Assembly: GCA_030734395.1 (NCBI GenBank) | Contig: JAUZTG010000041.1 | Coordinates: 1,860,001 to 1,924,000 of the forward strand | Direction of reading: 5' to 3' | DNA from: Sarocladium kiliense | Taxonomy: Eukaryota; Ascomycota; Sordariomycetes; Hypocreales; Sarocladiaceae | DNA: 64,000 bases | Position numbers and translations under genes: made by a program | Notes under the pieces: generated by a model | The model's database searches: none | Seen by the model: only the letters and a program-made list of their open reading frames with translations | What the model was told of the DNA's origin: nothing | Shown here: positions 48,074 through 58,363 of the stretch, one piece after another | Numbering within the stretch: the stretch's first letter is position 1 | Layout: each line of letters starts with the position of its first letter

Positions 48074-49192
48074 TCACCTCAGTTTGACATACTCGAAGAC
48101 CTCCTTGATAGCGTCGTACTCTAGCCCAACCTCCAGTGCAAGCTGCAACTGGATCCTCGCCGCCTGAGGACTCAAAAAGCCAGCTCCAATAGCAGCAGTC
48201 CGGCCTTGCTGGAACCCAGCAGGAACACGCGAGGATGTCACTATTGGCATTCCCGTCTCGTTATACACTCGCTGAAGCTCCTCTCCTGACAATGGGAAAC
48301 TTCCAGCACCCACTCCAGCCGTCACAAGGCCCTTGGCTCCCAGGTCCACTGCCGCCTGAATGAGGCCCGTCTCAAGAGCCTGGTGGCCGTAAAGAATATC
48401 GACCTTGGGAAGCCCGGCTTCAGATGGGGTTCCGCTAACATTGAAGTAATGGTGACCGAGAGGACGAGCAGGCGGGTAGTAGAAGACAGGTTGGATGTTC
48501 AGGAACTTGCCCAGATACCCGTTTTCTCCACTAAAGGTATCCAGCATGTTGGCATCCATCTTCGTTGTGTACCGTGCCGATGCGATGCGGTCATTGAGCA
48601 CGATCATCGTGCCACGTCCCTCTGCCTCCTTGCTCGCAGCCAACGTCACCGCTGCGAGGAGATTCATGGGGCCATCGGCAGAGATGGCCGTTGCAGGTCT
48701 CATAGCTCCGACCACAACGACAGGCTTCTCACTGCTGACAGTCAAGTCGAGGAAGAATGCCGACTCTTCCAGCGTGTCTGTGCCGTGTGTGACAACGGCG
48801 CCTTGGGTGAGGCCGGAGTCCAGATCCTCTTGAATCTGATGCGTCAAGTTCAGCAAAATCTCCGGGACGATGCTGCCGCTTCCGACGTTAGCGATCTGAA
48901 CACCCCGGATGTTCGATACATTGCAAAGCTGGGGGACAGCATCGATCAGAGCTTGGACGCCGATAGAACCCGCGGTGTATCCGGTCGTCTGGTCTGCGCT
49001 ACCTGCTGAGCCCGCAATAGTGCCTCCTGTCGCATAGATGGTGATGTTTGGCAAGGAAGCATTGAAGCAGCTGAAGTCGGCCGCCTCTCTGACAACCAAG
49101 TGGTTGAGGGGCTCGGTAACATAGGGCACAGGAGAGGCTACGATCGACGTGGCCGCCCCAAGCAGAGGGAGAAGAGCTTGAGAGGATCGCAT
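48074..49192 (-). CDS. Secreted L-asparaginase (type II)
   Basis: Hydrolyses L-asparagine to aspartate and ammonia outside the cell, a nitrogen-scavenging step. One exon of 372 aa. Residues 1-19 form a signal peptide (MRSSQALLPLLGAATSIVA, with an Ala-Ser cut site), followed by a short propeptide-like segment. The two catalytic Thr motifs are intact: ATGGTIAG near residue 55 and THGTDTLEE near residue 135. Several N-glycosylation sites (NAS, NIT, NLT, NVS, NET) fit export. The usual substrate-binding SADGPMNL stretch is present in the central domain. The upstream region contains a TATA box and three GATAAG sites, suggesting nitrogen catabolite control by an AreA/Nit2-type factor. It resembles yeast Asp3 and filamentous-fungal secreted asparaginases. 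Confidence 0.95.
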   Translation of the reverse strand: MRSSQALLPLLGAATSIVASPVPYVTEPLNHLVVREAADFSCFNASLPNITIYATGGTIAGSAGSADQTTGYTAGSIGVQALIDAVPQLCNVSNIRGVQIANVGSGSIVPEILLNLTHQIQEDLDSGLTQGAVVTHGTDTLEESAFFLDLTVSSEKPVVVVGAMRPATAISADGPMNLLAAVTLAASKEAEGRGTMIVLNDRIASARYTTKMDANMLDTFSGENGYLGKFLNIQPVFYYPPARPLGHHYFNVSGTPSEAGLPKVDILYGHQALETGLIQAAVDLGAKGLVTAGVGAGSFPLSGEELQRVYNETGMPIVTSSRVPAGFQQGRTAAIGAGFLSPQAARIQLQLALEVGLEYDAIKEVFEYVKLR

Positions 49193-49296
49193 GCTGAAGG
49201 GGCCTGCCTGGTATAAGCAAGATTTAGGCGTGTACAGGCTGTGCTCTGCTACTGCTGCTACTATTTGCCTCCATTGAGAACCGGATCGTTGGGTCC

Positions 49297-49303
49297 CTTT
49301 ATA
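49297..49303 (-). promoter_or_regulatory. TATA box of asparaginase
   Basis: TATAAAG on the minus strand, 105 bases upstream of the asparaginase ATG, a suitable distance for a fungal core promoter. Confidence 0.55.
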
Positions 49304-49495
49304 CTCAGAGCCATGGCTCGAAGAACCCGGTAAAGATTTCCATAAGAAGCATATCTATGCGTAGTCTCTCATCGAGTCAGTATTTTTCTCCTCTAACCCA
49401 TGGTCCATTCGAGCGCCCCCGCGTAGTGCGCCGGGCGAGCCCGCCTTCGGGTTGCTATAGATCCCAACCACCTTCACCATAAGGTAACTAATATC

Positions 49496-49621
49496 CTTAT
49501 CGGCATGATGTCACTAACCTTGAGCGGCTCAGGTCTCTTGTGGCCAAACTCTCCGCTCTATTTACCGAGCTCTTATCTTGACTCGTGGGCCTGAACAAGG
49601 GTTCAAGAAAAGTCTCTTATC
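49496..49621 (-). promoter_or_regulatory. Three GATAAG sites upstream of asparaginase
   Basis: GATAAG reads on the minus strand at 49496-49501, 49572-49577 and 49616-49621, 304-424 bases before the asparaginase start. AreA/Nit2 GATA factors bind clustered HGATAR sites in promoters of nitrogen-use genes. Clustering plus gene function makes control likely, but it is inferred. Confidence 0.5.
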
Positions 49622-50540
49622 TATCGGTTGTGGATGTCTCTTAGCAAACGCGTTTGAATTAGCCTCGTGGCGTTCGGTATTGTTCCGGCGCTTCCCCGCA
49701 AAGGTTAACCTAACGGTCTCCGTTGAGTCCGGTTCTGGAAAAGCTTTGTATCGAAGAACAAAGTGACACACGGTTGACCTTTGACTCGCAGTTGCGTCTT
49801 CCTTTGGCAATGCCTGATTTACATAAGGCTCTCTTCTCAGCAGGTTCAGTAACCGAACGAGATCAAGAGACAGAGGGGTTTTAGAATACGTTGAAGACGA
49901 ACAAACCATGCACCGTAATAAGAAAGCGCTAACGATTGACACGAACCTGAGATCAGAATCTAGCAAGGTGAAAATGGAACCTACTGATAAGGTAATGGTT
50001 CCATGGATCCGGAGCTGTCGACCTTGGCCCACGTCTCTTTATCGTTCCGTGACCGGAGTCCTCGTCTTGGCACAGCTGAGGGATATAGCGCAGAGGCGGA
50101 GTTAACAAGCGAGCCTGTGCCTAAATCACCTGTACATGCTCTGATAAGGTTCATTAATGAGATAGGGGTGATATTCGTCTTCTTTACGTGATAATACACT
50201 GTCACCACAATCGTCGGTCGAGACGACCTTTACAGATGTGAATATGCATCGGCAAAGCCTTTCCATTTCTCTATTACTTTATCAATCTTGATATTGCGCT
50301 AATCTTTTCTGAAAAGCAAACAGAACTAGAGAACGCCTGTACCGCAGCTCTGTCTTCAGGCTCACTGACCGCGCTGTCGAAAAACCATACCCGTCGACAT
50401 TCTTGGGGCGAAAAGCAACCAACCTGACCCGCGGTATCATCTCGTTTATGCCCGGCAAGCGTACCATTCAAGTTCTGTTGGTTTTCTCATGTCTTGAGTT
50501 CATCCTGCTGGGGCGACCCAACCTTGTTCATTCCAGCCTT

Positions 50541-51578
50541 CTAGCCTTGGACTTGAGGAAGGTTCTCGATCCTTGCGCCAGCGTCAATCCATTCCTGTTT
50601 GACAAGCTCGAGTCGCTTCGGGTAGAGATGCTTGTACGCATTCTTCACCGTGCCGTCACTAACACCAGCCACTGCAGCGATCTCGGATGACGGCTTGGGC
50701 TCACCAATCAGGTGTCCAGCCATGAAGATGCAAGCAGCAGCCTGAGAAAGCGGTGATTTACCGACAACCTTAGTACGGTCCGCTTGCTCGACGAGCCCTC
50801 TTCCAATATTTGACAGCAGTGTGCTGTTCTTGAACCCTAGCTGGGAAACCCAGCGGCCAACCAACGCGGTAGCACCAACGGAAGTCTGGTCCAAATCGGT
50901 GACGGTGTCGAGACTGACAATGTCACCTTTCTCCTGCGACTTGAGCTTCTTCATGAACGCCGCGACCTGCTTGTAGACTCTGCCAATCTCCTTCTTGCTG
51001 ACCTGAGTGACATTGTGGATTTCCTTGAATGTCCGCTCGTTCTTCATCTTCCGGTACGAGATGAAGATGCAGGCCGCGATGACCGCATCTTGCTTTCCCT
51101 TGAGGAATTTGTGTTTATCGGTAAGCTTGTAGAGATGCTTGGCTCCGTTGACTACATTCGAGCCGCCCTGCATGAAGTCGACGAATTGCTGGATCTTGTT
51201 GTACGCATCCTGAAGGGAGCGTCCTGCCTTGTCTTGGTTGGCATTGCCCTGGACTCTGGCGAGGTTCTTATATTGCTTGTTCTCTGAGAAAGCCACCGAT
51301 GTCGAAAGTTGCTCGCTATCTTGAAAGATATCTTGCGGGCCTCCAACACGGCTTGGGTCATCACCAGCTTGGTCGTCATTGGCAAAAGTTCGCCATTCGG
51401 ACCTCGTATCGATGATGCGTGTGCCAACGACAAGTCCGCAGTCGGTGCAGACGACGTCGCCGCTGGAGAACTCCTCAGTGAGGTTCGGCGGGTTGATCTT
51501 GCAATCTGGGCACAGCAAGATATTGCTCAAGTTCTCTTTCCACGGTTCCCCGCTCGCGCCACCATTTGCCGTGAGCAT
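50541..51578 (-). CDS. SUA7: Transcription initiation factor TFIIB
   Basis: General RNA polymerase II factor that bridges TBP and the polymerase and helps set the start site. One exon, 345 aa from the ATG at 51578. The N-terminal zinc ribbon is clear (CPDC and CTDC pairs, residues about 19-41), followed by the B-reader/linker with DTRSEWRTFANDD, which is nearly invariant in TFIIB. Two cyclin folds follow (about residues 120-215 and 225-320), with the second holding SPLSQAAACIFMAGHL. The open frame continues upstream of 51578 without ATG, so the first 90 bases of that frame may hide a spliced 5' exon; the start is therefore less certain than the family. Confidence 0.95.
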   Translation of the reverse strand: MLTANGGASGEPWKENLSNILLCPDCKINPPNLTEEFSSGDVVCTDCGLVVGTRIIDTRSEWRTFANDDQAGDDPSRVGGPQDIFQDSEQLSTSVAFSENKQYKNLARVQGNANQDKAGRSLQDAYNKIQQFVDFMQGGSNVVNGAKHLYKLTDKHKFLKGKQDAVIAACIFISYRKMKNERTFKEIHNVTQVSKKEIGRVYKQVAAFMKKLKSQEKGDIVSLDTVTDLDQTSVGATALVGRWVSQLGFKNSTLLSNIGRGLVEQADRTKVVGKSPLSQAAACIFMAGHLIGEPKPSSEIAAVAGVSDGTVKNAYKHLYPKRLELVKQEWIDAGARIENLPQVQG

Positions 51579-53063
51579 CTTGGCTTCGTACGGCTTCGCA
51601 GAGTAGATATTGCCAACCTCGCTAAAGACTTTGAGGGCTCGCTTCTTCTCTTTTCTGCGCCTGCGCAACTGCTGGTTCTTCCTCTCGATGCTCCTTCTGA
51701 CTGGGACGCCGGTTTTAGCGGCAAGTACCTGCTCAGAGAGCTTGTGCTGGAAAAGCTGAAGGAAAAGCGGCGAAGGCAGTTTGACGGTGGGGAATGGGTC
51801 TTTGGCACTTGGCCGGACAGGTGGGTTTATGCACCTGGAGGGTGGTCAGGCCCTCTGCGGTTGGTCTCTTCGTCTCGATTTGTGGCGCGCGATGTGGGAA
51901 GCCAAAGCAGAAATGAAGAGATCGGCAGCGGAGGGTCGAGAACAATGACAAAGTGTCTCGATCAACTGTGAGGAATCGGGGAACAGCGTTTCGCCTTTCT
52001 TCGTCCTCTTGCGTCGATCTGAATCGGGTGGGAAGCAATCACAGGGTTTTGGCGAGCGAGCGCTGTGAACGTCTCGAAGCGCCGTCTACGATGGTTTCTT
52101 TTTTTCTTGTATTCTCGATGAGCGATGCTAGAAAGCGGTCGGAGATGGAGGATGATGCTCTGCCGGCCGACTTGTTCTGAAACCAGTAAAGGCGTCTGGG
52201 GTCGTTAAGGGATCCCCAGAACAAAGGAACGTCGGCTTTGAAGTGGCGTCGCTGTCGGTCGCTGTGCACACAACGCTGTACGGCGGCTGGAGGTAATTCA
52301 AGAGGCTCAAGCGAGTGTATACCGACGTCTAACGGCGAGAGAGCAGGAGGAGATGGAGGGATGACGAGGGAGAGATTTGATGGGGAGGTTGGAAGGGGAG
52401 GCCGTCGTCTTGTGCTTAGCGACCGGCGGCGACTGATGCCTGATGAGTCGGCAGATCATGTGACCGGATCCACTAATCTTGGCTCTGAGTAATCAACAAT
52501 ATCCCTACCCTAGAAGGATCTCTGGCATTTATCAGCGTCGAGATGCCAAATCATGCCTGAGAGACTGGCATTTTGTGTTCTGTGAAACATATCTGATGGT
52601 TCTCAGTTCGACTGGTACGACTAGAGCCATGCATGTGAACTATTTCTCAGCCCATCACAGCCTCCCTGTGGTCAACGTGTCACGTACATTGAGGTGCTAC
52701 AGTCAAAAGGTCCATCACACTACCGCTATATTCCACCCCACGAGCCCTCTGGCTCCAATGACTCTGCGCCAACCCTCAATGCGGCCTAAAGTTCGCTGGC
52801 AAACAGCCATGGCTTTGACTTTTCTGACTGTGTGCTCCGTCATCGGCCAATCACAGGCGCATCCTAGCCCTCAATTGCATTGTCAATCAATCTGAGTCAA
52901 AAGCGCATCTCAATAGAGAACAGCAAAGCACAATTGAGCCTGAACTCACACAGTCTCATACAATTTGTGCCGCATTCTTCATTCTGACCTTCGCTGGCAC
53001 GACGAGCGACCCTGTCAGTCATTTGCTTAATTGACAGTCGTTGCAAGCGCGCATTCACCCATA
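51579..53063. other. Divergent promoter region of TFIIB and TRP4
   Basis: About 1.5 kb between genes transcribed outward. Apart from the TGAGTCA at 52893-52899 I see no conserved element. Open frames up to 220 codons on the plus strand start inside TFIIB and are shadows. Confidence 0.5.
52893..52899 (+). promoter_or_regulatory. Gcn4/Cpc1 binding site (TGAGTCA)
   Basis: Perfect TGAGTCA (TGACTCA on the other strand), 165 bases upstream of the anthranilate phosphoribosyltransferase ATG. This is the consensus for Gcn4 and its filamentous-fungal counterparts Cpc1/CpcA, which induce amino-acid biosynthesis genes on starvation. Confidence 0.6.
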
Positions 53064-54361
53064 ATGGCAGACAAAGCGTCACACCAGGCCGAGGCCCTGC
53101 CTCCAGTCGACATCAAGCCGTTGTTGACCAAGCTCTGGCCCTCGACAGCGTCAGTCACGCCCGCTGAGATCGCCGATGCCATCTCGCACTTCTTCACAAA
53201 CCAGGTGACTGAGGCGCAGACGGCGTCGCTGCTGATGGCTCTGCATTTCACGCAGATGGACTTCCGTGCCGATGTCCTTGCTGAGTGTGCCAGAGTCATG
53301 CTGCAGGCTGCTGCACCGATCCCAGTCCAGGAGCTCAAGGAGGTCATTGAGAAGCGTGGCAAGAAGGAGGGGGCGTACAATGGCGGTCTTGTGAGTATCG
53401 AAGTCGGACCCAGGGACATGTGACATTGAATCGCTGACTGGGATATGCTCAGTGTGACATTGTTGGCACTGGCGGTGATTCTCACAACACCTTCAACATC
53501 AGCACCACAGCCTCTATCATTGCCTCAGCACTCCTTCTCGTCTCAAAGCATGGCAATCGTGCAAGCACTTCCAAGTCAGGCAGCGCGGACCTTGTTAACA
53601 ACATGAAGCCCCGTGCTCCAGTCATCAGTGCTGTCGCACCCAACTCACTCGTCAAGGTCTACTCCAACACCAACTACAGCTTCCTCTTCGCACCAGTGTT
53701 CCACACCGGTATGCGCTACGTCGCACCGATCCGGAAGCAGCTCCCCTGGAGAACCATCTTCAATAACATTGGTCCTCTCGCCAATCCCGTCGAGGATGTC
53801 TTGGAGTGCCGTGTCATTGGTGTCGCGAGGAAAGATCTCGGTCCAGCATTTGCTGAAGCACTGAAGATCGCCGGTTGCAGGAAAGCGATGATCATCTGCG
53901 GCGAGGAGGAGCTTGACGAGGTCAGCTGTGCCGGACGGACACTTTGCTGGATGCTCAAGGAGACGAGCCCTGGCGGTGAGGTCGATATCGAGCACTTCCT
54001 CATCCAGCCGAGCGACTTTGGTGTTAGCACACACCCTCTGGACACAGTGTCACCAGGCAAGGAGCCAGCGGAGAACGCCCAGATTCTGTCCAAGATTCTG
54101 CACAACGAGCTTCCGCCCAACGACCCGATCCTCGAGTTCGTGCTCATCAACACGGCTACGCTGTTCGTCGTCTCCGGTATCTGCGAGTCGGACACGAGCA
54201 ACATGGGTCCTGGCGACGATGGACAAGTCATCAAAGAGAGGGGACCTGGCGGTCAGCGCTGGAAGGAGGGCCTGAGACGGGCTCGCTGGGCTCTGGAAAG
54301 TGGCGAAGCCTGGAAGCAGTGGGAAGCCTTCGTCGATATCACGAACGAAATTGCAGGTTGA
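53064..54361 (+). CDS. TRP4: Anthranilate phosphoribosyltransferase (tryptophan biosynthesis)
   Basis: Second committed step of tryptophan synthesis: transfers phosphoribose from PRPP to anthranilate. Exons 53064-53390 and 53453-54361 give 411 aa. The N-terminal helical domain (residues 1-109) ends at the intron. The catalytic part opens with CDIVGTGGDSHNTFNIST, containing the GTGGD PRPP-binding loop and NxST. It continues with KHGNRASTSKSGSAD, the anthranilate/metal segment NTNYSFLFAPVFH, and RTIFNNIGPLANP. The start at 53064 (MADKAS) is the first in-frame ATG; the frame extends a little further upstream only with non-ATG codons. A Gcn4-type site lies 165 bases upstream. It converges on the small membrane protein gene, 147 bases away. 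Confidence 0.96.
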
Positions 54362-54508
54362 ATATGATGAATTATGCGCTACCAGCAATGGCCATGACCA
54401 TAACGCTTTTATATGACCCGGTATAAATGGTACCAACCCAGAATGCCCGAAACGCCTATAATGCATGCTTTTGTGCCCAATTGCCGGCATTTATCCTCTG
54501 ACCCTTGT

Positions 54509-55144
54509 TCATGCTGAAGTAAACCTAATCATCGCCCTTGGAACCTGTGCACTCGACTCGGTACTCAACACCCGCGGCGTAGCGGCCCTCGAACTCGATC
54601 GCGACGAGTGACGAGTGTGTCTTGAGGCTGGCCGTGGCAGCTCCTGCATTGGAAGACCGTGTACTCCGAGGTCAGCCCCAACTCCAGGATGAAAGACACC
54701 AGGATGGATCTCAGGTGATCGACGCTGGTCTCCATGCAGCCTTGCTTCCCCTTCTTTCCCCTCGGTCTTTACCCCAGCAGCCGACCCTTCCCCAGCCTCA
54801 AGGTCCAAGTCATTAGAGTAGTGACTGAGTTGACTTGACGAGCGTAGCGAGGCGCGACTGGCGTAGGATTTGCGAATCATGTATTCCCGTTGTAGCTCCT
54901 CCTCCTCTATTCTGTCCTCGAGGGTGCGTTCACGCTTGATGCCCCATATCTTCTTGTTGGATTTGGGACTTTTTGCTTGTTTTTCGACTTTTTGATAACG
55001 TCCTTGACGGCGTAGGATGCACTTAATTGTAAGAGAGAGGATGGTGCTGATAAAGGCGACGGAGACGACAATGAGTGCGATGGCTAGCCAAAAGATGACG
55101 GTATCCTTGTGGCGGAGATCGCCCGCAACAATTTGTGGCACCAT
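54509..55144 (-). CDS. Small single-pass membrane protein, unknown function
   Basis: One exon, 211 aa from the ATG at 55144. A short N terminus (MVPQIVAGDLRHKDT) precedes one hydrophobic helix of about 27 residues (FWLAIALIVVSVAFISTILSL), followed by a basic cluster (KCILRRQGRYQKVEKQAK), so the long C-terminal tail should be cytosolic. The tail has a charged helix (RTLEDRIEEEELQREYMIRK), several Arg-Ser rich patches and low complexity. I know no family for it. Because its frame is clean and its membrane topology sensible it is probably a real gene, but a missing 5' exon cannot be excluded. Confidence 0.6.
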   Translation of the reverse strand: MVPQIVAGDLRHKDTVIFWLAIALIVVSVAFISTILSLTIKCILRRQGRYQKVEKQAKSPKSNKKIWGIKRERTLEDRIEEEELQREYMIRKSYASRASLRSSSQLSHYSNDLDLEAGEGSAAGVKTEGKEGEARLHGDQRRSPEIHPGVFHPGVGADLGVHGLPMQELPRPASRHTRHSSRSSSRAATPRVLSTESSAQVPRAMIRFTSA

Positions 55145-56384
55145 GTTCAAGGGAAGCAGCGTCCGCAGATGAATATGAGATAAGGGGAACGTTGACTTCT
55201 ACAGCTTTGTTGATCTGAAATTCCAGCTCGAGCACGATGGCAGACACTTATATCAGCGGGACAGTACACGGCCTCGAACCCCCAACCACTAAAGTACAGA
55301 TCGCATCAGCAACAATCGGACCCGAGCACAGCTCCCACGGAACAAAGACATACAGCGCCGCTAATGGGACTGCAGACGTGAGTGCTGCCACCAACGGGCG
55401 GGTCGTCCGGAACGTTGCTATATTTGGTGGCATTGGCTGCAGGAAGCGATCGCATCCCGCTTCACACCTCATCCGGGGGCGCAGCAACCAACATGAACAG
55501 ATGGAAGGATCGCAGCGGAACTGGAAATATATTGTGGTGTAACCCAAGAAGTGCACTTGCGGTCTCTTCGAATCCAAAATAGAGGCTCTGTGAGCAAAAA
55601 TAAAACATTATGTTTTATATTGCGTCTCTCTCTGACCCACGGCAGAGCTCGGCAGGGCAGTAGGAGGCTCGGAATGGACAAGGACGAAACCGGAGCCCAG
55701 ACTTACAGTTTCTCTTGTTCCGCGCAAGAGCCAGCTTACCTTCATGTGATCAACCTTCGCAATAACCAGAAAGGAGTTTGAGTTCAGTGCGCCATGCCAT
55801 TCATGCGGCCATAGCTAACCACCACCAGCGCCACGACGATGGGCCAACGACTACTCGGCTAGTCTTCAAGGTGTGACCACGGCTACCGCTGCGCTTGAGC
55901 TGAGTTTTTTTCTCATGTATATTTTTACGTCTCCTTTGCTTCTGATAAATGACCTCTTTTGGTTCGATTCCCGTTCAGTGTTACAGAGGCTCACCCTCTG
56001 GGATTGCGCAGCTGCGTGGTTCACGCATGCAGTAAGACGGGTGCGGTGCTGAGTACAGCTTTGTCGCCGATAGGGCCACAAGTTGAGATCGCCATTGGGG
56101 GCTGACCCGCCAAACGAGATCCCATCCTTCGAGACGAACTAATCCCTTCATGATGATAATAGTAGAGATGACAATCTGGTGACAAGTTTTGGGCCAACTC
56201 CCCTTGGGATCTACACATCAACGATCCACCACCTGGAGCCGAAGCCGGTGGCCCCGCTATGGGAGACTCCCGGCCCTGGAGCCGAGGCGCATCATCAACT
56301 CGACCACCTCAATAACCACAGCAAACGACTCTGAAAGCCGTGAAGCGACGGACGCCCGCTGCTGAGGAGTAGCAGCCATCCGCC
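55145..56384. other. Intergenic, no supported gene
   Basis: About 1.2 kb. Open frames of about 100 codons overlap on both strands at 55237-55577 but have no recognisable domain. The end near 56385 is the promoter of the CoA-transferase gene. Confidence 0.5.
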
Positions 56385-58032
56385 ATGATAGTCGCCGGAG
56401 CCATGAGCCGCGCAGCTTTGCGAGCAACCACTGGGCGCACCATAACCCGTGCCGCACCAACATCATCACGCCGTGCGCCCCCATGCCTTCGCTGCTACTC
56501 CAGCGTCGCACCGCCGGCACTGCCTCTCCAGGGCTACCGTGTGTTGGACATGACCCGTGTCTTGGCTGGAGTATGTCTATTCTTCTACTTCTTCACTTCC
56601 ATTTTCTCAATCGGGTACAATTGCTGCAATTCCGTTGCTAATTCTAGACTCGTTGCAGCCGTACTGTACGCAGATACTGGGCGATCTTGGGTGAGTGCTT
56701 CCTCCGAGCTGACCATTCCTGGCCCGCGATCGCTTCTCCCAAAGCACTGAGATCATGCTGACAACTTGATTCCTTAGTGCAGAAGTTATCAAGATTGAAC
56801 ATCCAGTTCGCGGAGATGACACACGGGCCTGGGGTCCGCCATATGCGCCGTACCAGCCAGACTCCGGCGAAGATGGCCCTGGAGAGTCTGCTTACTTCAT
56901 CGGAGTGCGTATGGTCTGCCGAGATTCAACGGATGTTTCAGCTGACTGCTGGCAACTCCTAGGTCAACCGGAACAAGAAGTCACTCGGCTTGTCGTTCCA
57001 ACACAAGGAAGGTGTCGAGATCCTCCACAAGCTCGCAGCAAAATGCGACATCCTTGTCGAGAACTACTTGCCTGGTGCATTGAAGAAGTATGGCATGGAT
57101 TATGACTCTCTTCGAGAGATTAATCCGGGCCTCATCTATGCCTCCATCACTGGATATGGCCAGACTGGCCCATACTCAAGCAGAGCCGGCTACGATGTTA
57201 TGGTTGAGGCTGAGTTTGGTCTCATGCACATCACGGGCTCCCGTGACGGACCTCCAGTCAAGGTGGGCGTCGCCGTAACGGATCTCACGACAGGCCTATA
57301 CACAAGCAACAGCATCATGGCTGCTTTGCTTACAAAAGCTCGAACTGGTCGAGGCCAGCACCTCGATGTTGCTCTCAGCGATTGTCAGACAGCGACCCTG
57401 GCCAACATCGCCAGCAGTTGCCTCATCAGTGGAGAGAAGGACACTGGGAGGTGGGGGACAGCACATCGTAAGTTGCCAAGAAGCCCTTCACTACCAACTC
57501 TTGAAATGCAGCTAATACCCTTGCAGCGTCAATCGTACCGTATAAGAGCTTCCAGACCAAGGACGGTGACATTCTCCTGGGAGGGGGCAACGACCGCCTC
57601 TTCGGCATCCTCTGTGAAGGTATCGGCCGTCCACACTGGGCGGAAGACCCCAAGTTCAAGACAAACGCCCAACGCGTCGCCAACCGCGTTGAACTCGAGG
57701 ATCTAATCGAGGCAGTCATGCAGGAGCGCACAACGGAGGAGTGGCTACAAGTGTTCGAGGGCAAGGGCATGCCTTACGCTGCAGTCAACGACGTGCAAGC
57801 AACGCTGAACCACGAGCATACGAAGGCGAGAGGAATGGTCGTTGAGACGCAACATTCGACATGTGGACCACTTAAGCTGGTCAATCACCCAGTCAAGTGG
57901 TCAGAAACACAGCCTGGAGTGAGGACGCCGCCGCCAACACTGGGGCAGCATACAGATGAGGTGTTGCAAGAGCATCTAGACATGTCAGCGCCGGCTATTG
58001 CGGAGCTGAAAGCGAAAGGCATCATTCGATAG
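56385..58032 (+). CDS. Class III CoA-transferase, SUGCT-like (CaiB/BaiF family)
   Basis: Predicted mitochondrial enzyme moving CoA between organic acids; relatives include succinate-hydroxymethylglutarate CoA-transferase (SUGCT) and formyl-CoA transferase. Five exons: 56385-56570, 56659-56690, 56778-56904, 56963-57467 and 57527-58032, giving 451 aa, or 445 from the ATG at 56403. Every join restores family sequence: VLDMTRVLAG, PYCTQILGDLGAEVIKIEHP, WGPPYAPY...SAYFIGVNRNKKS, and GTAHPSIVPYKSF. The first 35 residues are Arg, Ala and Ser rich with few acidic residues, a likely mitochondrial presequence. The GYDVMVEAEFGLM segment follows the fold's usual catalytic Asp position. Small exons and short introns are ordinary here. 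The exact acyl substrates cannot be told from sequence. Confidence 0.9.
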
Positions 58033-58363
58033 ACTAGAAGGATTAATCAATCAATGCCGTCAACAAATAAGAGCCTTGCATAATACAGCGTGATAAGGGA
58101 GCCGAGATGGTGGTCGTAAGATATCTAGCGAGGGTGGGACGATGCGACGATGGCCGATTTCGTCTGGGGACGAAAAAGTCACGTGCGCGCAATCGACCTC
58201 ACCCATCTCCTTGACCATCAACACCATCGCATCGTCTCATCAGCAGCATGTCCTACAGCCCGCACATCACCGATATCGAGACTTGAAATCTCACCCAGGC
58301 GCCATTAGTGCGCTCGGAGACTCGGACCCGTCTCGTGTACGACCTCTTCGCACCATCGCAGAT
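58033..58363. other. Intergenic or 5' part of PHD gene
   Basis: The frame of the PHD-finger gene is open back to an ATG at 58142, so part of this stretch may be coding (74 more residues). No conserved motif is seen in it. Confidence 0.4.

Larger units (their letters stand above)
49193..50540. other. Intergenic, asparaginase promoter and unexplained sequence
   Basis: The part to about 49630 holds the asparaginase promoter elements. The rest, about 49650-50540, has stop-rich ORFs on both strands and an 8-bp inverted repeat (ATGGAACC / GGTTCCAT at 49974-49981 and 49997-50004). It may be decayed transposon or unannotated 3' sequence; I see no transposase, reverse transcriptase or LTR. Confidence 0.45.

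Noticed and set aside
49562..50032. 156-codon minus-strand ORF in the gap before TFIIB
   Set aside because: It begins at a GTG codon and resembles nothing known; no splice or promoter signal.
52479..52895. 138-codon ORF with a signal-peptide-like inner segment upstream of TRP4
   Set aside because: It starts at a non-ATG codon, has no family resemblance and overlaps the TRP4 promoter; judged chance.
55237..55577. Overlapping ORFs of 101 and 109 codons on opposite strands
   Set aside because: Neither has conserved sequence, and both overlap the flank of the membrane-protein gene; judged chance.
55955..55980. GGTTCGATTCC, a B-box-like tRNA motif
   Set aside because: The T stem and acceptor stem do not pair and no anticodon arm is present.
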